This document shows, in pieces, positions 29,294 to 37,050 of a stretch of 64,000 bases of DNA. Numbering within the stretch: position 1 is the first letter of the stretch; each line of letters opens with the position of its first letter. Below the pieces are notes generated by a model, which saw only the letters and a list, made by a program, of their open reading frames with translations, was not told the DNA's origin and made no database searches. This DNA comes from Mesorhizobium sp. M1D.F.Ca.ET.043.01.1.1 (lineage in GTDB: Bacteria; Pseudomonadota; Alphaproteobacteria; Rhizobiales; Rhizobiaceae). Position numbers and translations under genes: made by a program. Location: contig NZ_CP034444.1 in the NCBI RefSeq assembly GCF_003952385.1, positions 620,001 to 684,000 on the forward strand, given 5' to 3'.

Positions 29294-30502
29294 ATGAACC
29301 ATTCCTATCGTTGGGTCATTGTCGCGGCTGGCGCGCTGATGACCTGTGTGGCGCTCGGCGCAATGTTCTCGCTGGCGATCTTTCTCGAGCCGATGTCGCT
29401 CGACACCCAATGGTCGCGCGCCGGCATTTCCAGCGCCATGACTTTGAATTTCCTCGTGATGGGCGTAGGCGGCTTCGCCTGGGGCTCGATCTATGACCGT
29501 GTCGGGGCGCGTCCCGTCGTGCTTGCCGGCGCGGTGCTGCTTGGCCTCGCTCTGGTGGTGGCGAGCCGCGCCAACTCGCTGCTGGTCTTCCAGCTCAGCT
29601 ACGGCGTGATCGTGGGCCTTGCGGCCAGCGCCTTCTTCGCGCCGATGATCGCGCTCACCACCGCCTGGTTCGACACCAACCGCAGCCTTGCCGTATCGCT
29701 GGTCTCGGCTGGCATGGGCGTGGCCCCGATGACCATCTCGCCCTTCGCGCGCTGGCTGATCTCGGCCTATGACTGGCGCACCGCCATGTTCGACATCGGC
29801 GTCATGGCCTGGGTGCTTCTCCTGCCCGCCGTTTTGCTGGTGCGCCAGCCGCCGGCGGCGCCTGCGGCATCCGATGGCGCGCCACGACCTGCCAACGATG
29901 ATCCCGGCCTGAGCGTCGGCCAGGCGCTGCGTTCACCGCAATTCCTGATCCTCGGCCTCACTTTCTTTGCCTGCTGCGCAGCGCATTCCGGGCCGATCTT
30001 CCATATGGTCAGCTACGCGATGGCGTGCGGCGTGGCGCCGATGGCGGCCGTCTCGATCTACAGCGTCGAGGGCCTTGCCGGGCTCGGCGGGCGCCTGCTT
30101 TACGGCGTGCTTGCCGATCGGCTGGGCGTGAAGCCCGTGCTGGTCACCGGACTCGCCATTCAGGGCCTGGTGATCGCCGCCTATCTCGGCGCCGGCCGTC
30201 TGGAGCATTTCTACATACTGGCCGTCATCTTCGGCGCCACTTATGGTGGCGTCATGCCGCTCTACGCGGTCTTGGCGCGCGAATATTTCGGCGGACGCAT
30301 CATCGGCACCGTGCTCGGCGCCGCCACCATGCTCTCCAGCCTCGGCATGTCATTCGGGCCTTTGGCCGGCGGCATGATCTACGACGCCTATGCCAGCTAT
30401 TCCTGGCTGTTCATCGGCTCGGCGCTGGTGGGTCTCGGCGCCGCCGGCATCGCCATCGCCTTCCCGCCGCAGCCAAGCCGGCAGCGGCTGCAGATGGCGT
30501 AA
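29294..30502 (+). CDS. MFS transporter (oxalate/formate antiporter-like)
   Basis: 402 aa from ATG 29294 (GGAGACGAACC upstream). Twelve membrane helices are apparent, starting 'YRWVIVAAGALMTCVALGAMFSLAIFLEPM'. 'GGFAWGSIYDRVGARPVVLAG' is the MFS motif A loop between helices 2 and 3, and 'GGRLLYGVLADRLGVKPVLVTG' repeats it in the second half. The central loop carries a Pro/Ala-rich stretch ('PPAAPAASDGAPRPANDD'). The profile fits monocarboxylate/oxalate-type MFS carriers; substrate unknown. Confidence 0.9.
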   Translation: MNHSYRWVIVAAGALMTCVALGAMFSLAIFLEPMSLDTQWSRAGISSAMTLNFLVMGVGGFAWGSIYDRVGARPVVLAGAVLLGLALVVASRANSLLVFQLSYGVIVGLAASAFFAPMIALTTAWFDTNRSLAVSLVSAGMGVAPMTISPFARWLISAYDWRTAMFDIGVMAWVLLLPAVLLVRQPPAAPAASDGAPRPANDDPGLSVGQALRSPQFLILGLTFFACCAAHSGPIFHMVSYAMACGVAPMAAVSIYSVEGLAGLGGRLLYGVLADRLGVKPVLVTGLAIQGLVIAAYLGAGRLEHFYILAVIFGATYGGVMPLYAVLAREYFGGRIIGTVLGAATMLSSLGMSFGPLAGGMIYDAYASYSWLFIGSALVGLGAAGIAIAFPPQPSRQRLQMA

Positions 30503-30551
30503 GCGGAAGCTGGGTTGCTCGCCCCCGCTATACCGGGGGCGAGCGAAACGG

Positions 30552-30845
30552 CTAAGCCGACACCCCTTCGATGGCCATGATGCGTGTATGGGCGCTGCGG
30601 AAGCGGATTTCCTTCAGGCGCACATATTCCGGCGAGTCGTACCAGGCGGCGAGCGAAGCCATGTCGGGAAATTCGATGATGACCAGGCGGTGCGGTTCCC
30701 AGTCGCCCTCGAACACCCTGGTCGCGCCACCGCGCGCAAGATAGCGCCCGCCATAGCGCGCCTCCGTCGCCGGGACCTCGCGCCTGTACTCGTCGAAAAC
30801 GGCCATGTCGGTGATTTCGACATCGGCAATCAGATAGGCGGACAT
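30552..30845 (-). CDS. DUF1330 domain protein
   Basis: 97 aa from ATG 30845 ('MSAYLIADVEITDMAVFDEYRREVPATEARYGGRYLARGG'). This is the DUF1330 dimeric ferredoxin-like fold, with the 'VIIEFPDMASLAAWYDSPEYVRLKEIR' C-terminal part. These proteins resemble EthD-type monooxygenases but have no established reaction. It follows the acetyltransferase gene by 14 bp, so both are probably on one transcript. Confidence 0.88.
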   Translation of the reverse strand: MSAYLIADVEITDMAVFDEYRREVPATEARYGGRYLARGGATRVFEGDWEPHRLVIIEFPDMASLAAWYDSPEYVRLKEIRFRSAHTRIMAIEGVSA

Positions 30846-30859
30846 CGCAGCTCTCCCTC

Positions 30860-31396
30860 TCAAATCGTCTTCCACATCATCAGGATCGGCACCGGCGCGC
30901 CGCCAGTGTCGTCGAAGATCCTCTTGCCCAGCTGGTAGCCGCAGGCCCGGTAGAGCGGCTCTCCGGCCATCGTCGCGCCGAGCTCGACACGGCGGAAGCC
31001 TTCCTTCCTCGCGGCGTTTTCGCAGACGGAAAGGATGAGGCGGCCAACGCCGCGCCGCACGAAATCGGGGTGAGTGTACATCGCCCTCACGCGCGCTGCG
31101 TCCCTGCCGGGATCGAGCAATGCGGCGCTGCGCCCGGGCGTCTTGTCGCCGCCATACATGGTGGCGCGCCGGCTCCAGCCGCCGCAGCCGGCAAGCGCTT
31201 GTCGGCAGGTCACGACGAAGTAGGTTCCGTCGTCGATCAGCTGGGTGTCGAGACCCATGATGGCGCGGCTGGATTCGATCTGGGCGTCACCAAGGAAGGG
31301 TTTTTGCAGTTCGGCGATCGCCAGCGCCATCAGCGCCGAAATCCCTTCGATGTCGTCGCGGGTCGCTGTCCGGTACTGCAACTCCTGGCCGGCCAT
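30860..31396 (-). CDS. GNAT family N-acetyltransferase
   Basis: 178 aa. 'YRTATRDDIEGISALMALAIAEL' opens a GNAT domain; 'VRAMYTHPDFVRRGVGRLILSVCENAARKEGF' carries the acetyl-CoA site (RRGVGR), and 'LGATMAGEPLYRACGYQLGKRI' closes it. The position of the acceptor pocket does not allow a substrate call. First gene of the minus-strand pair with the DUF1330 gene. Confidence 0.88.
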   Translation of the reverse strand: MAGQELQYRTATRDDIEGISALMALAIAELQKPFLGDAQIESSRAIMGLDTQLIDDGTYFVVTCRQALAGCGGWSRRATMYGGDKTPGRSAALLDPGRDAARVRAMYTHPDFVRRGVGRLILSVCENAARKEGFRRVELGATMAGEPLYRACGYQLGKRIFDDTGGAPVPILMMWKTI

Positions 31397-31599
31397 TCGC
31401 GGAACGCCAAGCGCCGTTGGAATGGAGCTATGTTATATTGGCGTGCACTCAGATCAAGGGCCGAGCGGAGCCACGCCTTGGCTGGCGCGAAAATCCATTT
31501 GCCGGATGCCGGCTACTGTGAAACCCTCTGCCAGGGAAGCCGCAAACCGATGCGTTCCGGCCACTTGCCGGCACGCACCATGATCCGGGGAACATTGCA

Positions 31600-32235
31600 G
31601 TGACGGCAAGCTTGGAAGCCGAAGACGCCAGGACCTGGTCGAACCTGCTGGTCGCGGCCGAGAAAGGCGACGCGGAGGCCGTGCGCGCGGAACTCGCCGC
31701 CGGGGCGGACATCAACCAGGCCGACGAGGGCGGCTGGTCGGCGCTGCACCTCGCCGCTCACAATGCCCGTATGGCGGCGCTCGAGGCGCTGATTGCGCAC
31801 CCGGCAATCGACGTCAATTCCAGGAACAGATGGAAGAGCACGCCCTTGAGCCTGGCCGCCGCCAAGGGGCACTACGACTGCATCCTGGCCCTGGTGAGAC
31901 ATCCCCGGATCGATATCAACGCCCGCGCCGACTATTACGGCAGGACGGCGCTGATCGAAGCGGCAAGGAACGGCCATCTCGATGTCGTCAAGCTGCTCCT
32001 CGAGCATGGCGCGGACGTCAATCTGGCCGACAAGACGGGACGCAACAGCGCGCTCATAGAGGCCATCAAGGGACGGCACTACGAAGTCGCCGAGTATCTG
32101 CTGGACTCTCGCAAGGTGAACTTCCTCAACAAGGACATGCGGCTGAACGCGCTGATCTGGGCCGGCAGCACGCGCAACGCTGAGCTCATCGGGAAGCTGG
32201 ACGCAGCGATCCACGCTTTCTTCGAAGGCAAGTGA
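31600..32235 (+). CDS. Ankyrin repeat protein
   Basis: 211 aa starting at GTG 31600, with GGGGAACA upstream. About five ankyrin repeats of 33 residues fill residues 15-180: 'LLVAAEKGDAEAVRAELAAGADINQAD', 'GWSALHLAAHNARMAALEALIAHPAIDVNSR', 'KSTPLSLAAAKGHYDCILALVRHPRIDINAR', 'GRTALIEAARNGHLDVVKLLLEHGADVNLAD', 'RNSALIEAIKGRHYEVAEYLL'. No signal peptide. Likely a cytoplasmic protein-binding scaffold; partner unknown. Confidence 0.85.
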   Translation: MTASLEAEDARTWSNLLVAAEKGDAEAVRAELAAGADINQADEGGWSALHLAAHNARMAALEALIAHPAIDVNSRNRWKSTPLSLAAAKGHYDCILALVRHPRIDINARADYYGRTALIEAARNGHLDVVKLLLEHGADVNLADKTGRNSALIEAIKGRHYEVAEYLLDSRKVNFLNKDMRLNALIWAGSTRNAELIGKLDAAIHAFFEGK

Positions 32236-32467
32236 GCGAGATGCCTTCAGTATTGTAGCGCGATCGCCACAGCGGCAGCGCCCATGCACATGACCGCGCC
32301 GCGGTTTGAACGGGCGCGCGGCAACTGCAAGCCGCGCCGCGTGCCGGCCCGGCGACAGCGAAAGAGGAACCGTGCCACGGCCAAATGATGGCGGTGATGG
32401 CCAGAAGGACAGTGCCCTCAGGCTGCCGGCCCTCCGCAACGGCGCTGCAATTGGAGGGTGGGAACTG

Positions 32468-32568
32468 CTAGAGCAATCCAGGAAAAGTGTGTAATGGTTT
32501 TCCGTCCGGAATTGCGTAAAAACAAATACTTAGAACGGTTCGGCGATTCTATGAATCGCTGAACTGCT
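32468..32568. repeat. Palindromic repeat pair (GCAATTCC family and GTTCGGCGATTC hairpin)
   Basis: TAGAGCAATCCAGGAAAA...CCGTCCGGAATTGCGTAAA is an inverted copy of the 42506 repeat; it is followed by GTTCGGCGATT / AATCGCTGAAC, a hairpin with TATG-like loop, and CTGCTCTA, which mirrors the start. The 333-bp gap 32236-32568 contains only this and a GC-rich stretch without a gene. Confidence 0.65.
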
Positions 32569-33135
32569 CTAACCGCTTTGCGCCGCCACCCTCTTCTCCA
32601 CCACCCAGCGATGCTTGCCGATCCGGCGGTTGCGGCTGAAACCCTGGGCTTCGAACATCGCCAGCGTGCCGTTGTGCAGGAAGGCGCCGGCGACCTTCCG
32701 GCCTTCGGCATCTTCCGGATAGCTTTCCACCGTGCCGCCGCCGAGACGGCCGATCTCGGTCAGCGCGCCGGCAAGGGCCGCCGCGGCCACGCCCTTGCCA
32801 CGAAGAGCCTTGTCGGAGAAGAAGCAGGTGATGCGCCAGTCGGGCAGCGCCGCCAGCCCTTCCTCATAGGCGCGCCGGTGCTTTATGCGCGGCAATTCGG
32901 CGGTCGGGCCGAACTGGCACCAGCCGACGCAGGCCGGACCGTCGAAGACGAGCGCGGCATGCGCCCGGCCCTCGCGCACCAACACCTGCTTCGCGTCGCG
33001 GTTGCCGGCGGCGCCAACGCCCTTGGCATGGAAGGCCATGCACCAGCAGCCGCCCCACACGCCATTGTGCCGTTCGACCAGCGCGGCGAAATGCGGCCAG
33101 CTGGTTTCGTCGAGCGGTTTTGTGCTGAAGCTCAT
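32569..33135 (-). CDS. GNAT family N-acetyltransferase
   Basis: 188 aa from ATG 33135 ('MSFSTKPLDETSWPHFAALVERHNGVWGGCWCMAFHAKG'). The early Trp/Cys-rich segment and 'FDGPACVGWCQFGPTAELPRIKHRR' are typical of a rhizobial GNAT subfamily. The CoA-binding helix is 'ITCFFSDKALRGKGVAAAALAGALTEI'. Ends with 'FLHNGTLAMFEAQGFSRNRRIGKHRWVVEK'. Single gene; stop lies against the repeat at 32468-32568. Acceptor unknown. Confidence 0.85.
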   Translation of the reverse strand: MSFSTKPLDETSWPHFAALVERHNGVWGGCWCMAFHAKGVGAAGNRDAKQVLVREGRAHAALVFDGPACVGWCQFGPTAELPRIKHRRAYEEGLAALPDWRITCFFSDKALRGKGVAAAALAGALTEIGRLGGGTVESYPEDAEGRKVAGAFLHNGTLAMFEAQGFSRNRRIGKHRWVVEKRVAAQSG

Positions 33136-33188
33136 CGCCGACCTCCGAGCGCCGAGGATAACTGATTTTGGGCGGGCGTCGAAGCTGC

Positions 33189-33222
33189 CGATCTCCCCCT
33201 CGTGGAGGAGATTGGTCAATCG
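33189..33222. repeat. Short palindromic repeat ATCTCCCCC..GGAGGAGAT
   Basis: GATCTCCCCCTCGTGGAGGAGAT-type hairpin with a TCGT loop just downstream of the antiporter gene stop (33231). Member of the family seen at 4534, 6956, 57255 and 61172. It may act as an RNA 3' end for the antiporter. Confidence 0.55.
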
Positions 33223-33230
33223 CCTGCCCC

Positions 33231-35528
33231 TCACCCCGTCCCCGACCTCAGCGCCTCCCTGCCCTCGTCGTCGCGGCGCAGGCGCGCGTCGGAGACCAGC
33301 ACCACGGGGCACGGGCAACGTTGCAGCACGCCGCTCGTCGTTTCGCCGAAGATGAGCTCGTCGCCCGGCCGCCGCGCCACGCCCATGACGATCAGCGCCA
33401 CGTTCCTGCCGGCCTGTCGGGCGATGGCGTCGGCGGCGGCGGCCCGCGAGCGGATGGCTGTCTCGATCTCGACGCCATAGCGGTCGGCAAGCGCGACAAT
33501 GTCCTTCAGCACAGCCTCCCTGCGGCGATGCGAAACCGTGTCACGCGGCTCGTCACGGGCGACCCGCGCAACATAGAGCATCTTGACCGGCGCGCCGGTC
33601 ACGGCGGCGATGGAAAGCGCCAGCTCGGCGCCACGGCGGGCGACCGACGTGCCGTTGACCGGCACCAGGATCCGGCCCGACTGGTGGCCGAGCCTCGGCA
33701 TATGCCGGCCGGCGCCCGTCGGCTTCAGCACCAGGCAGAGCGGGCCGTCGAAGGCGCCGGCGATCTCGTTCAGGCGATGCGAGAAGCTGCCTTTCGAAGT
33801 CACGGCGCGTCCGAGACCGATCAACAGCATGCCATAGCCCTTGCGCGCTTCCCTGGCGACCGCCTCGGCCGAGAGCGGGGCATCGTGCCGGCGGCGCATG
33901 AGCGGCGTCTCATGCGCCGGCTCCTCGTCGGCTTGCCTCGCCGCCTCGCGGCCCTCCTCGGCGCCCTTCTCGATCTCATCGAGATGCGCCGCCTCGCCGG
34001 GCTCGGCTTCGCTTTCGCCGCTGGCATGCAGCGCCGTCATCGGCTTGCCGGCGCCGATCACGCCGGCAAGGTAGGCGGCGAACCGGCCGACCACGCCCTC
34101 GTCGACCACCACCAGGATCCGCTCCAGGTTGGCGATGAAACCGCGCTGGTCGATCTCCTCGCGCTCCAGCCGCTTCTTCTCGGCCTCGCCTACCGGCAGC
34201 CGGCCGAGCGCCCAGCGCAGCGTCGGCGGCATGGCCAAAGTGGTGATGACGGCCATGGTGAGGATCATGGTGAAGAGGTTGTGCGAGAGCACGCCGATCG
34301 ACAGGCCGATCGAGGCGACGATGACCTCGGTCGAGCCGCGCGCGTTCATGCCGCAGCCGACCGCGATGCCCTCGGCGCGGCTCATGCCGGCCGCTTCGGC
34401 GCCGATGAAGGCGCCGCCGAACTTGCCGACGCTGGCGATCGCCACCAGCGCCACCGTGAGCAGGGCGAGTTCGAGGTCGGCGAGCACGGTGAGATCGGCC
34501 GAGAGCCCGGCGACGCCGAAGAAGACTGGCATGAAGAGCGCTGTGATCACCCCGCGCAATTGCCCCTCGATGTGGCGCGACAGGATCGGCGACTCGCCGA
34601 CCAGAATACCGGCAACGAAGGCGCCGAGCACGGTGTGGACGCCAATCAGGTCGGTGATTAAAGCCATGGCGCCCATGATGGCGAGGATGACGGTGACCAC
34701 CGCATATTCGGAGCGGAAAGTGTCATTGGTCCAGCGGATGGCGTCGAAGACGATGCGGCGGCCGAGCGTGAAGGAAAAGCCCATGAAGAGGGCGACGCCG
34801 GCAAGCGTAAAGGCGAGGCTGCCCGCCTCGATGCGGCCATGCGTGGCGATACCGATGGTGATGGCGATGATCACCCAGCCGATCGTGTCCTCGATGATGG
34901 CCGAGGAGACGATGACCTGGCCGAGGTCGCGGCGCATGAAGTTCATCTCGCGCACCACCATGGCGACGATCTTGACCGAGGAGATCGACAGCGCCGTGCC
35001 GAGGAAAAGCCCGGCAACGACGCGCTCGCTGCCGGCGGCGAGCAATGTCTCCGGCATGAATTGCGCAGCGACGAACCCCAGCACGAACGGCACGGCGACG
35101 CCGGCGGCGGAAATGGAAAAGCAGGCACGGCCGACCCGGCGCACCAGCCGCAGATCCGTCTCCATGCCGGTCAGCAGCAGAAGCATCAGGATGCCGAGCT
35201 GGGCGATGGCGTTGATCATCGATTTCTGCGCGGCGTCGCCGGCAAAGACCAGCCGCTCGGCCTCGGGCCACAGCCAGCCGAGCAGCGAGGGTCCGAGCAG
35301 GATGCCGCCGAGCAACTGCCCCATCACCGCTGGCTGGCCGAGGCGTTCCAGAAGTTCGCCGATGCCGCGGCCGACGACGAGCAGCAGGATCACTTCGAGA
35401 ACGAAGATGCCTTCGCTGGACATGCCGCTCTTTTCGGCGGCGAAGGCGACGGCCGGCGTCAAAAAGAGCGACGCGGCGCCAAGCGCAATCGTCCAGCGCC
35501 GATTGGGTAGGAAGGACAATTTCTGCAC
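33231..35528 (-). CDS. Kef-type cation/H+ antiporter fused to a universal stress domain
   Basis: 765 aa. A signal-like first helix (residues 8-30) precedes a CPA2 monovalent cation:proton antiporter core of 12 or so helices (about 38-440: 'GRGIGELLERLGQPAVMGQLLGGILLGPSLLG', 'SSAIIEDTIGWVIIAITIG'). The cytoplasmic C-terminal half (about 455-765) contains a diverged then a clear UspA domain: 'GRILVPVNGTSVARRGAELALSIAAV' and 'GVARRPGDELIFGETTSGVLQRCPCPVVLV' with the G-x2-G-x9-G(S/T) nucleotide motif. The UspA part may gate transport by ATP or stress. Single gene, start position not certain. Confidence 0.9.
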   Translation of the reverse strand: MQKLSFLPNRRWTIALGAASLFLTPAVAFAAEKSGMSSEGIFVLEVILLLVVGRGIGELLERLGQPAVMGQLLGGILLGPSLLGWLWPEAERLVFAGDAAQKSMINAIAQLGILMLLLLTGMETDLRLVRRVGRACFSISAAGVAVPFVLGFVAAQFMPETLLAAGSERVVAGLFLGTALSISSVKIVAMVVREMNFMRRDLGQVIVSSAIIEDTIGWVIIAITIGIATHGRIEAGSLAFTLAGVALFMGFSFTLGRRIVFDAIRWTNDTFRSEYAVVTVILAIMGAMALITDLIGVHTVLGAFVAGILVGESPILSRHIEGQLRGVITALFMPVFFGVAGLSADLTVLADLELALLTVALVAIASVGKFGGAFIGAEAAGMSRAEGIAVGCGMNARGSTEVIVASIGLSIGVLSHNLFTMILTMAVITTLAMPPTLRWALGRLPVGEAEKKRLEREEIDQRGFIANLERILVVVDEGVVGRFAAYLAGVIGAGKPMTALHASGESEAEPGEAAHLDEIEKGAEEGREAARQADEEPAHETPLMRRRHDAPLSAEAVAREARKGYGMLLIGLGRAVTSKGSFSHRLNEIAGAFDGPLCLVLKPTGAGRHMPRLGHQSGRILVPVNGTSVARRGAELALSIAAVTGAPVKMLYVARVARDEPRDTVSHRRREAVLKDIVALADRYGVEIETAIRSRAAAADAIARQAGRNVALIVMGVARRPGDELIFGETTSGVLQRCPCPVVLVSDARLRRDDEGREALRSGTG

Positions 35529-35808
35529 CCCTCGATTATGCTTGGCGATAACGGTTTCGCATATCCATCGGTTGCACGGCCTTTCCTCGCCCCTACGATA
35601 GTGGAGGAGAGGTGGCTCGGCAAAGCCGAGACGGAGAAAGGAGCGCCCTACGACCGACCCTCTCCGCCCGCTTCGCGGACACCTCTTCCCGCTTTGCGGG
35701 GACGAGGAAGGTTCGCGACAATTCTATTCAAATGCGATTGTGGATGTTTGCGTTTGGGTAAAGCGACTCGCGCATGGTCGATACAAGGCGGGCAATAAGG
35801 AGAAGCTA

Positions 35809-36015
35809 ATGAAAAGCGACTTTGCCGCCGCGCACCTGCACCTCGACAGGGCCTGCCACTATCTTCGCGGCGACGACGAAACCAGCCGCATGGCGCTTGC
35901 GGCGCTCGACCTTGTGATCGAAGCGGTAGCGACCGCCCAATATGCCAGGCCCGAGGCCGAAGTGGTGCCATTTCCGGCTGCTTCAAAGCGAGCGCTGCCT
36001 CCCATCGCATCCTGA
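35809..36015 (+). CDS. Small hypothetical protein
   Basis: 68 aa from ATG 35809 with AAGGAGAAG upstream. Mainly helical: 'DFAAAHLHLDRACHYLRGDDETSRMALAALDLVIEAVATAQY'. No signal or membrane segment. Proteins of this composition are frequent in rhizobia, no function known. The 280 bp before it (35529-35808) carry a CTCTCCGCCC...GGGGACGAGG palindromic stretch but no gene I can support. Confidence 0.65.
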   Translation: MKSDFAAAHLHLDRACHYLRGDDETSRMALAALDLVIEAVATAQYARPEAEVVPFPAASKRALPPIAS

Positions 36016-36123
36016 CTTTATCCGCCTTAGCGGCGGGAACATTTTTGCCGGCCGCACATTATGCTATATGGGGTGTGGCCGGCTTGTTCGGCCGGCCACG
36101 GCGGGAGGCACGTGGCAAGGGGA

Positions 36124-36855
36124 ATGTCACAGGTCCAGACCATAAAGCCAGCCGAGGCGGCCGCTGCGCCGCGAGGGTCCGACGCATTCGCGCTGAAGCT
36201 GACGTCTTCCGAATTCGCTACCACCATGTCGCATTTCCACCGCGCCGAGATCGCGCGCATGGCCGGCTGGCGCGACCGGCTCGACCGCACCAGCAACTGG
36301 TCGATAACGGTGGTGGCGGCAATGCTGTCTGTATCGCTGTCGACGCCCTCCGCACACCACGGCGTGCTGCTCTTCGCCATGCTGCTGATCACGCTGCTTT
36401 TGTGGATCGAAGCGCGCCGCTACCGCTTCTTCGACGTCTACCGGGCGCGGGTGCGCCAGTTCGAGCGCTACTACTTCGCGCAGATCTTCTCGCCGCAGCC
36501 GGATTTCGCCTCCAACTGGCTGGCGATCCTTGGCGAGGGCCTGCGCTCGCCGCGCTTCCTCATCTCGCAGCGCGCGGCGCTGGTCCGGCGGCTGCGCCGC
36601 AACTACGTCTTCATGTACACGATCCTGATGCTCGCCTGGGTGCTCAAGATCACCACGCCAAGCCTGGCGCGCGAAGGCTCACCCATCGGCTTCGGCGCGT
36701 CACTCCTCGACACATTCCGGGTGGCGACGCTCGGGCCGATCCCCGGCGTCGTGGTGGTGTGCGGTGTGGCGGTGTTCTATGTCGGCATGCTCGCCGCGGC
36801 TTTCCTGATCAGCGCCGACGACGGCGAGCTTTCGTTCGGCGACGTGCATGTGTGA
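36124..36855 (+). CDS. DUF2270 inner-membrane protein
   Basis: 243 aa from ATG 36124 (AAGGGGA upstream). Four hydrophobic segments: about 62-80 and 84-100 ('WSITVVAAMLSVSLS', 'HGVLLFAMLLITLLLWIE'), and about 170-190 and 212-232 in the C-terminal third. Between them lies 'ARRYRFFDVYRARVRQFERYYFAQIFSP', a basic cytoplasmic region that is diagnostic of DUF2270. Function unknown. A clear terminator follows the stop immediately. Confidence 0.88.
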   Translation: MSQVQTIKPAEAAAAPRGSDAFALKLTSSEFATTMSHFHRAEIARMAGWRDRLDRTSNWSITVVAAMLSVSLSTPSAHHGVLLFAMLLITLLLWIEARRYRFFDVYRARVRQFERYYFAQIFSPQPDFASNWLAILGEGLRSPRFLISQRAALVRRLRRNYVFMYTILMLAWVLKITTPSLAREGSPIGFGASLLDTFRVATLGPIPGVVVVCGVAVFYVGMLAAAFLISADDGELSFGDVHV

Positions 36856-36878
36856 GCGGCGAAAGCCGCAACTTTTTT
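36856..36878 (+). terminator. Rho-independent terminator after the DUF2270 gene
   Basis: GCGGC-GAAA-GCCGC stem with a GNRA tetraloop (36856-36869), then AAC and six T (36873-36878). It starts at the base after the stop codon. The most classical intrinsic terminator in the window. Confidence 0.8.
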
Positions 36879-37050
36879 CAAATCAGCCACAGCTTTCGAA
36901 GAAGCAAAGCGCACGCCGATGCCTGCCGGGACAACCTCAGGGCCGCGCCGCCGTTAGCACGTTGATAAGCATTTGGTAATAAAAGACGACGGATGAGAGA
37001 CAGGCCTGGATCCGCAACCAGAAAAGCGCTGTTGCCTGCAGGGCCATGCG

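Noticed and set aside
31397..31599. Riboswitch or other structured leader before the ankyrin gene
   Set aside because: No conserved riboswitch core could be recognised; left unannotated.
34129..35601. A 490-codon frame antisense to the antiporter gene
   Set aside because: Translation is a Met/Ser/Pro-rich shadow of membrane helices on the other strand.
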